NCBI GenBank assembly: GCA_027943245.1
Contig: JANDJZ010000168.1
Coordinates: forward strand, 1-64,000
Source: Acanthamoeba sp. SK_2022b
Taxonomy: Eukaryota; Discosea; Longamoebia; Acanthamoebidae
Reading direction: 5' to 3'
DNA length: 64,000 nt
In this document: positions 32,189 through 43,789 of the stretch, one piece after another
Numbering within the stretch: the stretch's first letter is position 1
How the letters are laid out: every line of letters begins with the position of its first letter
Made by a program: the position numbers and the translations under genes
The notes under the pieces: model-generated
Seen by the model: the letters and a program-made list of their open reading frames with translations, nothing else
Database searches by the model: none
Told to the model about the DNA's origin: nothing

Positions 32189-33934
32189 TCAAGAAGACTT
32201 CTTGCTTGAGGCAGGTGCTGCTATCCACCCGCTCTTTTCGATGAACTCATAAATTCGATTAACCCGTGGCGTGTCTTGCGTTGCCAAGTGGCAGGTGCGC
32301 TCATGTTAGTGGAGGTCGTCTCTCACACACCATCAAAGGCCAAGATGCAAATGTACCGATCTTGATGAGTTTGCGGGCGAGCGCTTTGGGCATTTGTCCG
32401 CCATGCCGGAGCGACTCACGGATCAGCGTCTCCTTGATGAGGACGTACTGCGCGAGGAAGAGGGGAGCAGAAAACCATGCATGAGGTGGACGCACACACA
32501 CGGTCCAACAAAGCGGCGAATGCGAACCTGTTGAGGGTAAAGCCGGAGCGCCCCACACAACTCGCGCTCCTTGAGCGACAGACACTCCAGCTTGGGCGCT
32601 CCCGTCAGGTCCAGAGGAGCTGCTCCATGACAATTGGGAAACACGAGTTAATCGTTGCAAGGTTTGCCCCACACGCACACCACCATACCTTGCTTTCTCG
32701 TCAACTTGCCCTTCTTTTTGTCCTTGTCGTCAGTCAGCAGATCCCACGGTATGGCGTTGTGCCTGCATAAGCGGTGGAGAGGTGAGAGAGAGAGAAAGCG
32801 CGTGTGAGGCTTCGGCACCGGCGAAATATGGATGAGATGTGCCCACGAACCTGTTTATCCATTTGGAACCTCGCACGCCCGTCCTCTCCATCGCGTAGAT
32901 GGAGCTAGCTACTCCTCGGGTCATTCGACCCTTCTCCGCTTCGCGCCTGTTCAGACATGCACGGCGAAGTGTTGTGGTGAGCTCTCCGAGTCCTCTCTCC
33001 CCGGCTCTCTAGTGCGCGCGTACGAGGGTAACCGTCGTACCGGGCCTTTTCCTTCTCATACACCTCGCCCTCGATCAAGGTCTTGATTCCCATCTTTCGC
33101 CATTCCTGCAGCTGCATTATTCGCTTTCGCAGGAGTGACTCTTCTACGAAAGGGACAAGGCACACGTAAGGGCGGGGGCTCCACGTGTCACAAGGAACGC
33201 TACGTGCGTAACGACACAGAAAGAGCAGAGAAAGAACAACAAAAGGAAACGTACGAACAAGGCCATCGATGAATGGTTCGTGCTCTCCCTTGCTCTGTAG
33301 CTGCAGGAACTTCTGCATGGCACGGGAGATCTCCCTCTCCTCTTGCAGCTCTTCCTTACTCTTCCTTTCCTTGGCCGTCGTCTGTTTCTGCGTGGTGGGG
33401 GTGTATGTGTGTATGCCACGCAGGATGAGCAAATGTCCTGACGCGATCGCCATGTCTAAGGCTGAGACGTTTGCACCTTCTTCTGTTCTACAAGATCGTT
33501 TTCGATGACAAACGCTCTTCTAAATAATCTCTCATCCAGTCTTCTGTTGTACACCTCCAACGCTGCACCCTTCAAATCTGTGCAACATCGTCGTGTATGT
33601 GTTAGCACACGCGCGGTTCATGCATCAGCTATATCTATACGCCAACACAAACTGAAAGCACGAGCGAACCTCTTGTTTCTTCGTCGTCGTCTTCTTCAAG
33701 CACAATATCGGCAATCAAGCATTCGGCATCATTGTTCCACTCCTACGAAAAGGAAACAAATTCACAAGAATAGTGTTAGGTTAGTAAGGGAGAGGGCGTG
33801 CGGAGCGCTCACACGTTGCGCTTACCGTTTCGAATTCTTTGCGTTTAGGCATGTAGCCAGCTTGATCCGGTGCAGCAATAGGACAGCTGACATTGTGCTG
33901 CATGGTCCATTGCGTATTCGAGGTTAGCAATTAG

Positions 33935-33982
<48 letters not shown>

Positions 33983-35388
33983 CTCAGCACAGGCATTGCC
34001 CCAAAGGTGGAGCCCAGAATCAAGTACCTTGACCTTCTTCTTTTGGTTGGTTTTGGAGGTCGTCTTGGAGCCTTGGCCATGAGCTGCTCTCGAGCGCACA
34101 CGACGAGGGTGGTGAGTCTCGCGATGGCCGTAACAGCTCTCCCCTCCTAAGAGGGAGAGGAGAGGGGAGAGAACGGCAACACGTACACAAGGCGGAGGCG
34201 GCCGGTGCCTCAGGCTCGGCAAAGCTCGGGCTTGGGTGTCGGCCCAGTCGTGTGCGCAGGTACTCCTTCAAGTCCGTCGTCAAAGTCTTGCTGGTATCCT
34301 GCGCGTGTGTGTCATGTTTGGGGGGGGGGGAGCAAAACTCAATTGGCGTGATTGCAGGAGCGAGCGGATGATTAGTGTCTCACGCGCCCGTAGCGAAAGC
34401 TACGAAAGGCGCCCCTAGTGTGCGCAGCAGAAGCAAGCAGACCGCCGGTGGTGAAAAGGGCATCGTACGGGTAAGGGGGTGGTGGCGCTCTGGATATAAA
34501 CGGTGAAGTAGTGATCCCTACAAATCTCTGGCGATTTGGTGGTGCCAACGTGCTCAGAGATTTCACTCCAGTTACCGATGCCATACCTACCGCAGGACAC
34601 GTCGGTTAGCAGCTCGTATGTGTACGCAGCAAGAGCCAGTGAACACCACACGCTGAGCAGGAGGAGATGGCCGGAGAAGTGTACATCTGGATGGCTTCAA
34701 GCAACAGCAGCTCCTCATCAGCACCCCAACCTTCCTCGAACAGGGGGAAGGACATGTAATCCATTATCTTGTAGTCGTGATCGTTTTTGTGCTCCTTGAT
34801 CTCCACTCCGACAGAAAAGCACTCGAGACAGAGATCAAAGTCCTGCGACACCGCGTAACATCCACGTGTCTTTCAGCACACGCACACATCACTCACCACA
34901 CAGGAAGAGCTCACCTTGCAAACAGCACACCGGATGCGCACAACATTGGAAATGTCCTTCTGACAATAGTCACAGTGATACTGCACCGATGACGGCCGCA
35001 CTGAGATGCCACCCACAAACACACGTGTAGATATATAAATTGATTAGCCTTAAGTGCCACATGGAACAGAAGAGGGCCACTCGAAGAGACAACACCCTCC
35101 CAAGAGGAGAGGTGATAAGGAAAATGGAGGCGCCAACCTTTGTCTCCTCCTTCGCCCTCCAGCTTGCGCTTTCGTCCGCGGCCAGATCCGGGCGGCCGGC
35201 CCACTGGGCGCCTAGGGAAACAGGGGTGGTAAGGCGTAGTGAGAAAATCGTCACAAAATCTCGTATCTCCCCCCCCCCGATGCGGAATTGATTTAGCGCG
35301 GGTTGGGGGGGGGGGCAATTTAGGGATGATTCCGCCCGCACCTGGTGGGAGGTGGTGAGTTGCCCTCGCCGTAATTGCCTTCGTCCAT
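32189..35388 (-). CDS. Transcriptional adaptor ADA2 (ZZ, SANT, SWIRM)
   Basis: Seventeen exons. Firm junctions: 35388-35342, 35211-35138, 35000-34915, 34842-34685, 34586-34469, 34298-about 34180, about 34150-34028, 33897-33826, 33742-33670, 33577-33477, 33387-33255, 33143-33041, 32904-32851, 32762-32689, 32619-32528, 32447-32357, 32274-32189. About 530 residues. It is a subunit of SAGA/ADA-type histone acetyltransferase complexes that activates GCN5. Seen in order: basic N-terminus; ZZ zinc finger (YHCDYCQKDIS, CRxC-type ligands, DFDLCLEC); SANT domain (EEGWGADEELLLLEAI, GIGNWSEISEHVG); ADA boxes (AGYMPKRKEFE, EWNNDAECLIAD, VYNRRLDERLFRRAFV, KRIMQLQEWRKMGIKTL); and a C-terminal SWIRM domain (APLDLTGAP, LSLKERELCGALRLYP, KALARKLIKI, RIYEFIEKSGWI). 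The frame of the linker exon at 34150-34028 is ambiguous. An intron carries a CA microsatellite. Confidence 0.93.
33936..33980. repeat. (CA)n microsatellite in an ADA2 intron
   Basis: About 22 CA units just upstream (transcript sense) of the exon starting at 33897. Confidence 0.9.
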
Positions 35389-35553
35389 CTCTCCTCGCGA
35401 GCGAGTGCTCTTCCGCAAACAAAACAGAACCGCACCACCCAGACCAAGATCGGGCAAGCCGGCCTATGTGCGTGCGCCGAATTTCGGAGCCGTCGGTTGT
35501 GTTTCTTTTATATTTATTTTTTCATTTTGTTTTATATTTATCCTCGCGACCAA
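35389..35553. promoter_or_regulatory. Shared divergent promoter between ADA2 and the F-box/SPRY gene
   Basis: Only 165 bp separate the two ATGs. It holds a T/A-rich block near 35505-35540 (TTTTATATTTATTTTT) next to the plus-strand start. Two transcription units must initiate within or very near it. Confidence 0.5.
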
Positions 35554-38139
35554 ATGACAACATTCGCTGAGCTTCCTATCGAAACTGTCCACCACATCTT
35601 TTCGTTCATCTCCGCTCGACATCTTGCACAGGCATGCACTCTTGTGGAGCACGCGTGGGCGGAGGCCATCAATCACCCCTCCCTCTGGCGCGTCCTTGCC
35701 ACTCGCGATTTCCATCTTCGTGTCAATCCCGACGCTAGCCTTGCTTCTCAGTCCCGCCAGCTTGTATGGTATGTGTGCCAGCAGCACCAGCAGCGATTAA
35801 CTGTGACTTATTTAAAACGCTGCTGCATATCTTCTCTCGACTGCGCCAGGAAGGAAGAATACCGCGCACTGCTGGAGCGATGGTGGGCCATTCAGAAGAT
35901 GCAGCTCGCCGCTGACAATATAGACCCTGCTGTCGTACGGCTAGAGACGTCGGAGGGGATGCGGGGCGACAGCGGCGCCACGCTCGGCGGGGCTACGGCG
36001 GAGCAGGAAAGCAGAGCGGAACAGCACGCGGATCAGGCCGCGGTGACGAGCATGGACGTGGAGGGCGAGGGAGAGGAGCGCGAGGCGCGCTGCCGCAAGA
36101 AGCAAAAGCGGGACAGCACCAGTGCGGACGACGATGACCAAGCTGCGCCAGCAGGCGAGGAGGAGCGCGAGGAGAAGGTGGAAGAGGGTAAAGCGCGGCT
36201 GCTGCTCCATGCCGCCTATCTCGGCACCCGCAATGGCGCCGATGGAGGAGAGGGCGACAATGTTGGGGTGCCTCCCTCCGCTTCTCTTCAGTGCCACCAC
36301 ACCACGCCTCCCTCCCTCTCGCGTTTTTGTGTGATGGCTGACAGCCAGTCCGATCCCACCCTCCGACGTGCAGGCTGTACAGACGACCCAGCCACTCGCT
36401 CCCTATCCGACCGGCAATGGGCGCGTGGGCTACTTCGAGGTCCGTATCGATAGCATCGGCACTTCCGGGTAGGCTTGGCACATGCGTGCGTGCGTGCGTG
36501 CGTGTGGCTGATGAAGGTTATTCTTGTTGTCTTGCCTTACTTTGCCCCCCCCCCAAACGCCAATCTCCCTCAACACTGATCTTGTGCGGTTGACCTACCG
36601 CCCCAACCACGTGCATCAGAAACATCGGGGTGGGCCTGTGCAAAAAGGATTACCCCAAGCGAAAGGCGCAGCCCGGATGGCGCCAGTCGTCCTATGGCTG
36701 GCACGGCGATGACGGCCGACTGGTGCGCACGATAACCTCCTCCCTCTCGTCGTCGTCGTGGCTGCTGCTGCTGCTGCTGCGACACATCAGGCAATTGGTG
36801 CTGAGGCGGCTTACATGTCTGTTGCAGTATACACCGAGCATTCCGATTGGTCGCGCGTGGGCGGGGTGTCCGATCTGGGGGCCCGGCGACATCGTGGGCT
36901 GCGGCCTCGACTATCACACCAACGACGTGTTCTTCACGCTCAACGGGCAGTACTTGGGTACCCCTCGACCCGCTCCCGTTGCTTGGCGCACTCGGTGGCC
37001 ATTGCTCTCCACCTGACTGCTGGCTTCCTTTTCTCGCTCCTTCTCGCTCTCTCGCTCTTGCCTCCGTCTTCAGGGGTGGCGTTCCAGGACGTCCAGTCGG
37101 CGGGTTCACTGTACCCGACGGTGGGAATGAATTGCCAGGGCGCCGCAGTAACCTTCAACCTTGGCGGCGAGCCGGCCCGCCACTTTGCCTACGACCTCTC
37201 CTCCTATCCCCACGTCGGCCCCGGCTTCGTCGGATGCCTGACTCGTACGCATATCCCCACCCATCTTTCATGCTTTTTATGATTAATAATAATAATTCTT
37301 ATTCATTATTGTTATTATTTACTGCTGCTGTCCTTGTTGTTGAGTTTATCTTCATTTGCTTTGGTGCAGCGCCGGTGACGGAAGAGCCCGACGAGGATGA
37401 GGACGAAGAGAGCGAAGAGGGGGACCTGCGGCGGGAGATCAAAGCCATGGAAATGATGCTCTCAGTGCTAGCCAAGCGGTACGTCTCCCCCCGAACTTAT
37501 TACGGATTATTACGATTATTTAATAATTAATTAATTCCTTGGTTAATTAGTTTAAACGAACTCATGTTTGTGGGTGGTTCTGCTGGGGGCCAGGGAGGAG
37601 GTGCCAGAGGCAGAGCTCAAGAGCGACATGGAGAGCATAGCCTACATGATGGGCTTCAAGAGGGCGTTGGCCAAGAGCAAGCTCACCATTCAGGAAAAGT
37701 GCGAGTACCTGGAGCGCAAGTGCAAGGACGCGCTTGTCGCCATGAAGTTCCAGCTGATGATGATCCTTCGCTACCGGCGCCGCGAGCAAGGCGAACCCGA
37801 GAACATCAACCAACTCTTCAACGAAGTGGTACACAAACCCTCCTGCCCACCCCAGGTGGTGGTGATGGCGGCGGCGGCGGAGATAGATCTTGTTCCCTCT
37901 TTGCGTCACAAAACTCATCTTTCGTTATGACCGGTCGCGTTGAACAGAACCTGGACTTGGGCGACATTGATTACGGCGACGAATATGATCCGGATGAGGA
38001 CGACGCGGTGGAAATTGAGTTCAGCGACGCCGACGCCGACGACGTCGACGAGGAAGAAATGGAAAGCGAAAGGGACGATGGCGATGATGCCAATGGCGAA
38101 GATCGACAAGACAGCACGCAGGCTGGGCCCAGTGAGTAA
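35554..38139 (+). CDS. F-box and B30.2/SPRY domain protein
   Basis: Nine exons: 35554-35768, 35850-36261, 36374-36468, 36620-36722, 36828-36957, 37074-37244, 37370-37478, 37594-37828, 37948-38139. Phases fit and give 553 residues. An N-terminal F-box (FAELPIETVHHIFSFISARH, WKEEY after the intron) should bind SKP1 as a ubiquitin-ligase adaptor. A charged linker follows. The SPRY domain runs YPTGNGRVGYFEVRIDSIG, IGVGLCKKDYP, GWRQSSYGWHGDDGR, GPGDIVGCGLDYHTNDVFF, LNGQYLG and SLYPTVGMN, and is the likely substrate-binding part. C-terminal helices (KSKLTIQEKCEYLERKCKDA) and an acidic tail end the protein. FBXO45 shares F-box plus SPRY, but this protein is longer. Its stop is 64 bp from the convergent pyroglutamyl peptidase stop. 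Confidence 0.88.
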
Positions 38140-38203
38140 CAAACGGTTGAAGCTGGCCACACACAGCGCTTGTGCCTATCTTGGAGATTGGGACCAAGGG
38201 GTA

Positions 38204-39400
38204 TTACGCAGCCGCTTGACCGTCTCGTGCGGCAAAGACAGCGAGCACGTCGATCAGCTCTCCCACAAACTCCAACTGTTCGCTCAATGGGATTTTCTGC
38301 AGAGCAAAGCAGAGCAGAGCAGAGCAGAGCAACAGATAAGCAGTGCTCCCCGAGAGGGGCAACGCGCTTGCCTGGCTCAAACCATGAAACCTGTGAGGGG
38401 AATGGCACTACGCGTACCTCAAACGGCGGAACGTGACAAAATACCGCGTAGTGCTTCTGGCCCGAGACGTCGCTTTGCTGCTGGCACCGGTGCAGCGAGT
38501 GGAAGCTTGGCAAGGGAGAAAAAGGATGATCAGACAGGCCTACATCGAGAGAGAGAGAGAGAGAGAGAGGGGAGGGTGATCGAAAAGGTAGGGGAGAGAG
38601 GTAGTACTAGAGCCAATTGCACACGAACTTGCCACAGTCCTGCGACACTTCGGCCTTGGCCTTTCCTCGGGTCATGCGCTCTCGCACTTCATGCAGTGAG
38701 AAGAGCGGGTGCAGCGCGTGGGCCCTGTGGGTCGTCAAGTTGAAAAAGGAGGGGCGCCGAATGAGCAACGCACTCGGGACCACTGTCCCGGCAGGGCGGA
38801 TACGTGGGGTATTGGGGAAGGATGGGTTGCCCAATGGGCGTCCAGCCGCGCTCATCTGGACACCTGAACGTGGCCTCTGCACCACCAAATACGCCAAGCC
38901 AGTGTTAGAAGCGAGGGGAGCCGAACGCTCGAGTGTAATGGAAGAGAGGCAAAGGCCGAGTCTCTCGACCATTGACAGCACACTCCTCCAGCTTGAAGCC
39001 CTCCTGGTTCGCCGCCACTCCGAGGTGCAGCCACACCACCCTCTCCTCCTGTGGTCAGCAGCAAGCATAAGGGGACTGCGGTGGTGCGTGGGTTCAACTC
39101 AAAGGGGGGGGGGTGCTGGGAGGAGGTCCACGTGCGAACCAGGTGTTGTGATAGGGAGGTGCTGAGGGTAAGGTCGTGCAGGGCCGTGAGGGCGCCCACT
39201 CCAGACGTCTCGATGGTCGTAAAGGACTCGAAACGCACTGGCGGCGCTTTGGTTGTGGCCGTGGCCCTCTCCGCCAGAAAGGCCGGCAGGTACTTGACGA
39301 GCTCCGATGTGGGATTACTCTCCACCCCGTGAAATCGTCCAAAGCCAGTTATGTTGAACACCACCTTCGCTGGCGTTGTGCTCTCGGCCTTCTCCTCCAT
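38204..39400 (-). CDS. Pyroglutamyl-peptidase I (peptidase C15)
   Basis: Six exons: 39400-39140, 39048-38970, 38876-38774, 38724-38608, 38505-38418, 38296-38204. All phases match and give 246 residues. It removes N-terminal pyroglutamate from peptides in the cytosol. Seen: FNITGFGRFHGVESNPTSEL at the start; TIETSGVGAL; VVWLHLGVAANQEGFKLEE; AVNEATFRCPDERGWTP; the catalytic Cys in SQDCGKFVCNWLYFHSL (about Cys183); and the catalytic His in VFCHVPPFE (about His211). The wording is closest to the plant/protist long form of the family. The apparent in-frame TAG after CNWL is the split codon TA|C at the donor GTACTACC, so the gene is intact. Confidence 0.92.
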
Positions 39401-39554
39401 CTTGTTGCGTGAGAGAAATAAAGTAAAAACGAACAAGAAATAAAACAAGAAAACCTGTTGCCGCTCGTCATCAGAAGGATGGTGCCAACTCGTAATCCCT
39501 CCCGTTCATGGTCAGCAAGCACCACCAATCGCAACACCACAAGCGAGATGTTTA

Positions 39555-39927
39555 TTATGCGTCAGCTTCATTGTCGTTTGCGTCGTGCCATGTGGGATCC
39601 CTGGCCTCGTCATCCCCGTCCCCGCCCTCTGTTGGTTGGACCTCGCCGTCGTTGTCGTTGTCCGCCGGTTCGCCGAGCGCGCGTCGCAGGATGTGCGCGA
39701 TCTGCCGGTCGGCGGCTAAGGCCAGTGGCGTCTCGGCGTTGTCCGTCTCCAGAGTGGGATCGGCGCCGTGCGCCAGCAGCAATCGCACAACCTCCTTCGA
39801 GCCTGCTTCGACCGCCGTGTGCAGGGGCGTCCATCCGTCCTCGTCCCTGACGTCCACTACCGCACCCGCCAGCAGCAGCTTCTTCACTGTTGTGCCGTCC
39901 ACACACGTGCGCACATCGTGAGCGAGG

Positions 39928-39999
<72 letters not shown>

Positions 40000-41191
40000 C
40001 AACACGTGCCTAGGGCGCGGTGGCCGTGACTGCAGGCGAAGAAGAGGGGCGTGCGGCCGTCCTCAAATGGGACGTCGGCCTTGGCGCCGTGCTGCATGAG
40101 CATGTCGAAGATCTCCTCATCGCCGCAACCGGCCGCGTGCATCAGGCATGTCCATCCTTTGTTTGACGGCCAATCAACAACAAGCAACCGTAATTCGATC
40201 ATCAATCAATCGAGCTATAGAGCGGGGCCTACCTCGAGACGAGGACGTGTTGACGTCGGCGCCAGACTGGAGGATGAGCCTGGTCGAGTCCTTGTTCTCC
40301 CGCGTCACGGCGTACATGAGCGCACAGAACCCGTCCCTGTCCTTCATCCCAATCGACGCTCCGCCATCCAGCAACACCTAAACAAACCTTATTAATATAT
40401 ACAACAAATAAATAAATACAAATAAATAAATCAAGTGATAAATAAATACAAATAAATAAATCATCACTATTGTGGGGGAAGCGACAGACCTTGGTAACAT
40501 CCGTGAGGCCATGGCCGGCGGCGTACATGAGAGGCGTGCAGGTCTCCCTGCTCACCCGGTTCACATCCGACCCTGCCGACAGCAGCGCCTTGACCACCTC
40601 CGGTTGATTCCTGCGCACAACCAAACCCAACACGGCCCGGCCAGGCGGTGAGCAACGGAGAGGTCATGAAGGGCACCGCGTTAGATCAGACGCACCTGAT
40701 GCTGGCGTGAGTGAGCGCCGAGCAGCCGTCCCTGTCCACCGCGTCTACCTCGGCTCTTTGCTCCAGCAGATACTGGTAGCGCACAATACGTGTCAGCCAC
40801 AACACAACAAGGCGCGGGGCCGAGAGCGCACCTCGACGATGTCGACGTGGCCCGAACGGGCGGCCTCCATGAGGGGCGTTTCGCCGTAGTTGGGGTCACG
40901 CTGGTTGACGTCGATGCCGAGGCCTGGCGACTCCAGCATCCCGCGCACCAGCTGCGAGTGGCCTGCGGGGCGTCGGGAGGGGCGAGTGTGGTCAGAGACA
41001 CGGATCAGTGCCTCCTTCCGGGTGATGGCGGCGACCGTACCGCGTTTGATGGCCCACATAAACTCCTTGCGCTTGAAGTTCCTCCTCTCGGCCTCGAGGT
41101 GGAGCTCGCACCCCTTCTTCCGCCTGTTCAGCTGTCGCATGATCATGCCGCATTCCTTGCGCCATGTCCCCTCTGCAGTGTGCCATGCACG

Positions 41192-41273
<82 letters not shown>

Positions 41274-42198
41274 AGGGGTAAGAGGAGAACGCGTGCTTGA
41301 CGCGTCTGCAAGGATGGGGGGAGAGCTAGGGAGAGGATGGCGAGTACCAGACTTGGCCTTGGGCCCGCCAAAGTACAGGGAGTGGAGCGAGTGCCACAGC
41401 GTCTCATCGTACGCCATCTCGCGCCACCGCGAACACACGAGCGGCAACGTGGCCATCACCTTTCGCGCCAGTCATTCGGCGTGAGCTCTCATATGTGCGC
41501 GCATGCGCGTGCGTGCGGGTGCGTGACATACCTCGTGCAGAGGAAGGCGGAGGAATATCTCGTACTGCACTTCGGTTGGCAGATGGTGGAAGGCCAGCGG
41601 CGTCCTGCCATCGGGACAGCCCGCACCCGCGCGGCCCCAATCGTACTCGTGTTCCGTCAGATGGTTCACCTGGTGAAGCTCGCACCACCCGGCGCTGTCC
41701 CAGATGTGACCATCGCCACTACCGCCGATGGCACCGGCATCGCTGCCGCGGCAGGCCTTGCGCGGTGGCTCTCGCAAGTCGGAGCTGGCCTCCACCTGAT
41801 CTCGCTCTTCCTCCCTTCTCCTCTTGCCTCCCACGACTCTCTGTTCACCGGTGTCCTCTCCCTCGGATCGCAGCGAGCGTGGCACGGGCGAACGATAGAA
41901 CAGCTTTGTGGGACAGGAGGAGAGGGACAGCAACCAGAGTCAATCGAGAGGGGAGAAAGGAAGCGATTCCAGCGGCCAGCAGTAAGGGCACACGAGGGTG
42001 AGGCACCTTATCGACCGTAACGGCCGCGGGTTGTGTGGGGCACTGGGATGACGACGTGGCCGCCCATTCGACATTAACGGACAGGCCCGGGTGGGCGTCG
42101 GTGGCGAGGTTCAACGACGACAAGGTGATCCGCCAGCCGCCGAGGGTCACCATTTGTTCCATTTCTGCCCCAGAGTTGCGGGCGGAAGGGGACTCCAT
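39555..42198 (-). CDS. F-box protein with C-terminal ankyrin repeats
   Basis: Ten exons: 42198-42007, 41903-41532, 41459-41348, 41172-41041, 40962-40832, 40772-40696, 40610-40490, 40377-40233, 40156-40004, 39886-39555. Phases fit and give 588 residues. The F-box lies at FHHLPTEVQYEIFLRLPLHE, continuing VMATLPLVCSRWREMAYDET. At least seven ankyrin repeats follow, for example DPNYGETPLMEAARSGHVDI, DRDGCSALTHASI, CTPLMYAAGHGL, KDRDGFCALMYAV, KGWTCLMHAAG, DGRTPLFFACSHGH and DEDGWTPLHTAVEAG. The tail is acidic. It is probably an SCF-type ubiquitin-ligase adaptor with an ankyrin substrate module. The 5' end is the least certain part: an in-frame upstream exon around 42320-42550 is possible. Two introns carry long CA/TG microsatellites. 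Confidence 0.9.
39929..39998. repeat. (TG)n microsatellite in the intron 40003-39887
   Basis: About 35 uninterrupted TG units inside the F-box/ankyrin gene, between exons with matching phase. Confidence 0.92.
41193..41271. repeat. (CA)n microsatellite in the intron 41347-41173
   Basis: About 39 CA units inside the F-box/ankyrin gene, near the acceptor. Confidence 0.92.
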
Positions 42199-42717
42199 CA
42201 CTGGCCAAGGAGGAGGGATAATGAAAGAAAGAAGGAGCAGGAGGGGAGCTGAAGCTTCGACAATGTCCAACGGAGAGGGTGAGGGGGTAGTGGTTGGTTG
42301 GTACCTGCTGTTCGCGTTAATAGTGCTCGGAGCAGTTTGACGGCGGCGGGGAAATGCGTTGCGGCGATGACAATAGAAGAAGCAACCCGCCTACGGTACT
42401 GCAGGCTTGCGATGTAGGTTGTCAATAAAAATGACAGGAACGGCAACAACCTCGGCCGCCACACTTGCCCGAACCTCCGGCTGACGTCCTGCCATCCCGG
42501 CAAGAGTGGAATTTGCAGAATTTTGGGCCAAAGGCTTTTTCCATACACGGTAACTGCCCAAGGTAGTTGTGCAAATTGGCTGAAGAAGACGACTTTCCCA
42601 CTCCTTGCTGAGTCAGGATGGACTTGGCATGGATCACACGGGCACGTAGCACAGTACTCTTTTTAATACTGGACAACAACTCATGGGTTTATTCCAGCAT
42701 TGTTGTGTGCGTGCTCT
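42199..42717. other. Upstream region of the F-box/ankyrin gene
   Basis: Contains a possible upstream exon of that gene (ending in GCAG before GTACCAACC at 42302). A minus-strand 85-codon frame at 42679-42422 has a Cys-rich end (CKFHSCRDG ... CGGRGCCRSCHFY) that I cannot distinguish from chance. Confidence 0.3.
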
Positions 42718-43317
42718 TTAAGACCGGTAATTAGGGGTCCAGAAGTCACACTTGTACAGGAAAGCGTCTGCTGTGCCGTTGAAGTTGCTCACGGTGATGC
42801 AGCTTCCAGAAGCTCCTTTGAACGCTCCGACGCCGCCCACTACGGCCAAGGGCAAGACATCGTCTCGTTCGTTCAGAGCACCCGAAAGGACCACTTGGTC
42901 AGTTCCGTTATTGAAGAAGTGCACGATGTTGCACAGCTCCCAGAGAGGGCCCGTGTTGTTGACAGCCGGTGTGATGGTGCACAGGCCAACGTCGAATCCC
43001 ACCACTGTGGTGCCATCAACGGTGTACAATAGGTTTGCAAACACATCTGTGCCCAAGGCCATCAGTGAGTGTTAGCGAACAAAACCTTCCAGTAGGTGCA
43101 AGGCCTATGACAACATGCCTTGCTGCAGGGGCGCGGTGCCGAAGAAATCCCTGCTGGGGGTCTCAACGTCAGTCGTTAAGATCTCCAACACGGAGTACTT
43201 GTGGCGAGTCCAGTCCCTGTCGCTCTTGTGCTCGCCGTCCGCAGGTTTGGCAGATGTCAACTCCATGGTCAGGAGTATGAGAGCCAACAGGGTGACGAGA
43301 GCGAGCTTCAGCTTCAT
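42718..43317 (-). CDS. Secreted dirigent-like (allene-oxide-cyclase-barrel) protein
   Basis: Two exons, 43317-43119 and 43046-42718, 175 residues. The intron appears to be GC-AG (donor CAAG|GCATGT, acceptor GGCACAG). Only that junction keeps the frame, giving DVFANLLYTVDGTTVVGFDV. The signal peptide is LALVTLLALILLTMELTSA. The mature part follows the dirigent layout: VFANLLYTVDG, VVGFDVGLCTIT, a central LCNIVHFFN, VVLSGALNERDD, PLAVVGGVGAFKGASG. Plant dirigent proteins steer phenoxy-radical coupling. What an amoeba would use the fold for is unknown; a cell- or cyst-wall role is speculation. Confidence 0.7.
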
Positions 43318-43360
43318 CTTGGCGTGGATTGATTGATGGAAAGACTAAAACAGCCAATGG

Positions 43361-43367
43361 CTTTATA
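43361..43367 (-). promoter_or_regulatory. TATA box of the dirigent-like gene
   Basis: TATAAAG on the minus strand, 44-50 bp upstream of the ATG at 43317, leaving a leader of about 15-20 bases. Confidence 0.6.
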
Positions 43368-43789
43368 CACATTCCTCTCCACTGATTGGTGACCTGGGCT
43401 GTAACTTCCAAACTTAAAGTTGAGCCAATAAGTTTGTGCTTGTGGCACCAATCACCACAGAACTTTTAAATGCAGCGCGTCGAAGCGCCAACACAGAGAA
43501 GTGCTGGGTGCGTTATTTAATTTAAGCTAAGTGTGATCTATACATACTTTACATCACTTGCTCGGTGAAGAGGGATATCGGAACCGTAGATGTCTTAACA
43601 ACGCCGTCCGCGCCAGGCCAGGAATCGCAGGCCCACACTATGCTTGGCACTTCTATGCACACGCATACCAGAGGACGCCGAGAAGGTTCAGTAGTGGCTT
43701 ATCTTGGGCAGCGGCTGCTTCTTGTGGTTCCGTCCGCCACAGTGAGGTTGACGCAGTTTTGGATCTTCGTCAGTAAACGTGTCTTTTAA
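43368..43789. other. Intergenic region between dirigent-like gene and alpha-mannosidase
   Basis: Upstream promoter sequence of the dirigent-like gene and the 3' flank of the mannosidase. No gene supported. Confidence 0.5.

Noticed and set aside
38602..38610. Apparent in-frame TAG in the pyroglutamyl peptidase gene after CNWL
   Set aside because: A GT donor (GTACTACC) follows TA, and the exon at 38505 supplies C, giving a split Tyr codon and matching phases; the gene is intact.
42422..42679. 85-codon frame with Cys-rich end as a secreted peptide
   Set aside because: No signal peptide, promoter or family resemblance; it may overlap the 5' region of the F-box/ankyrin gene.
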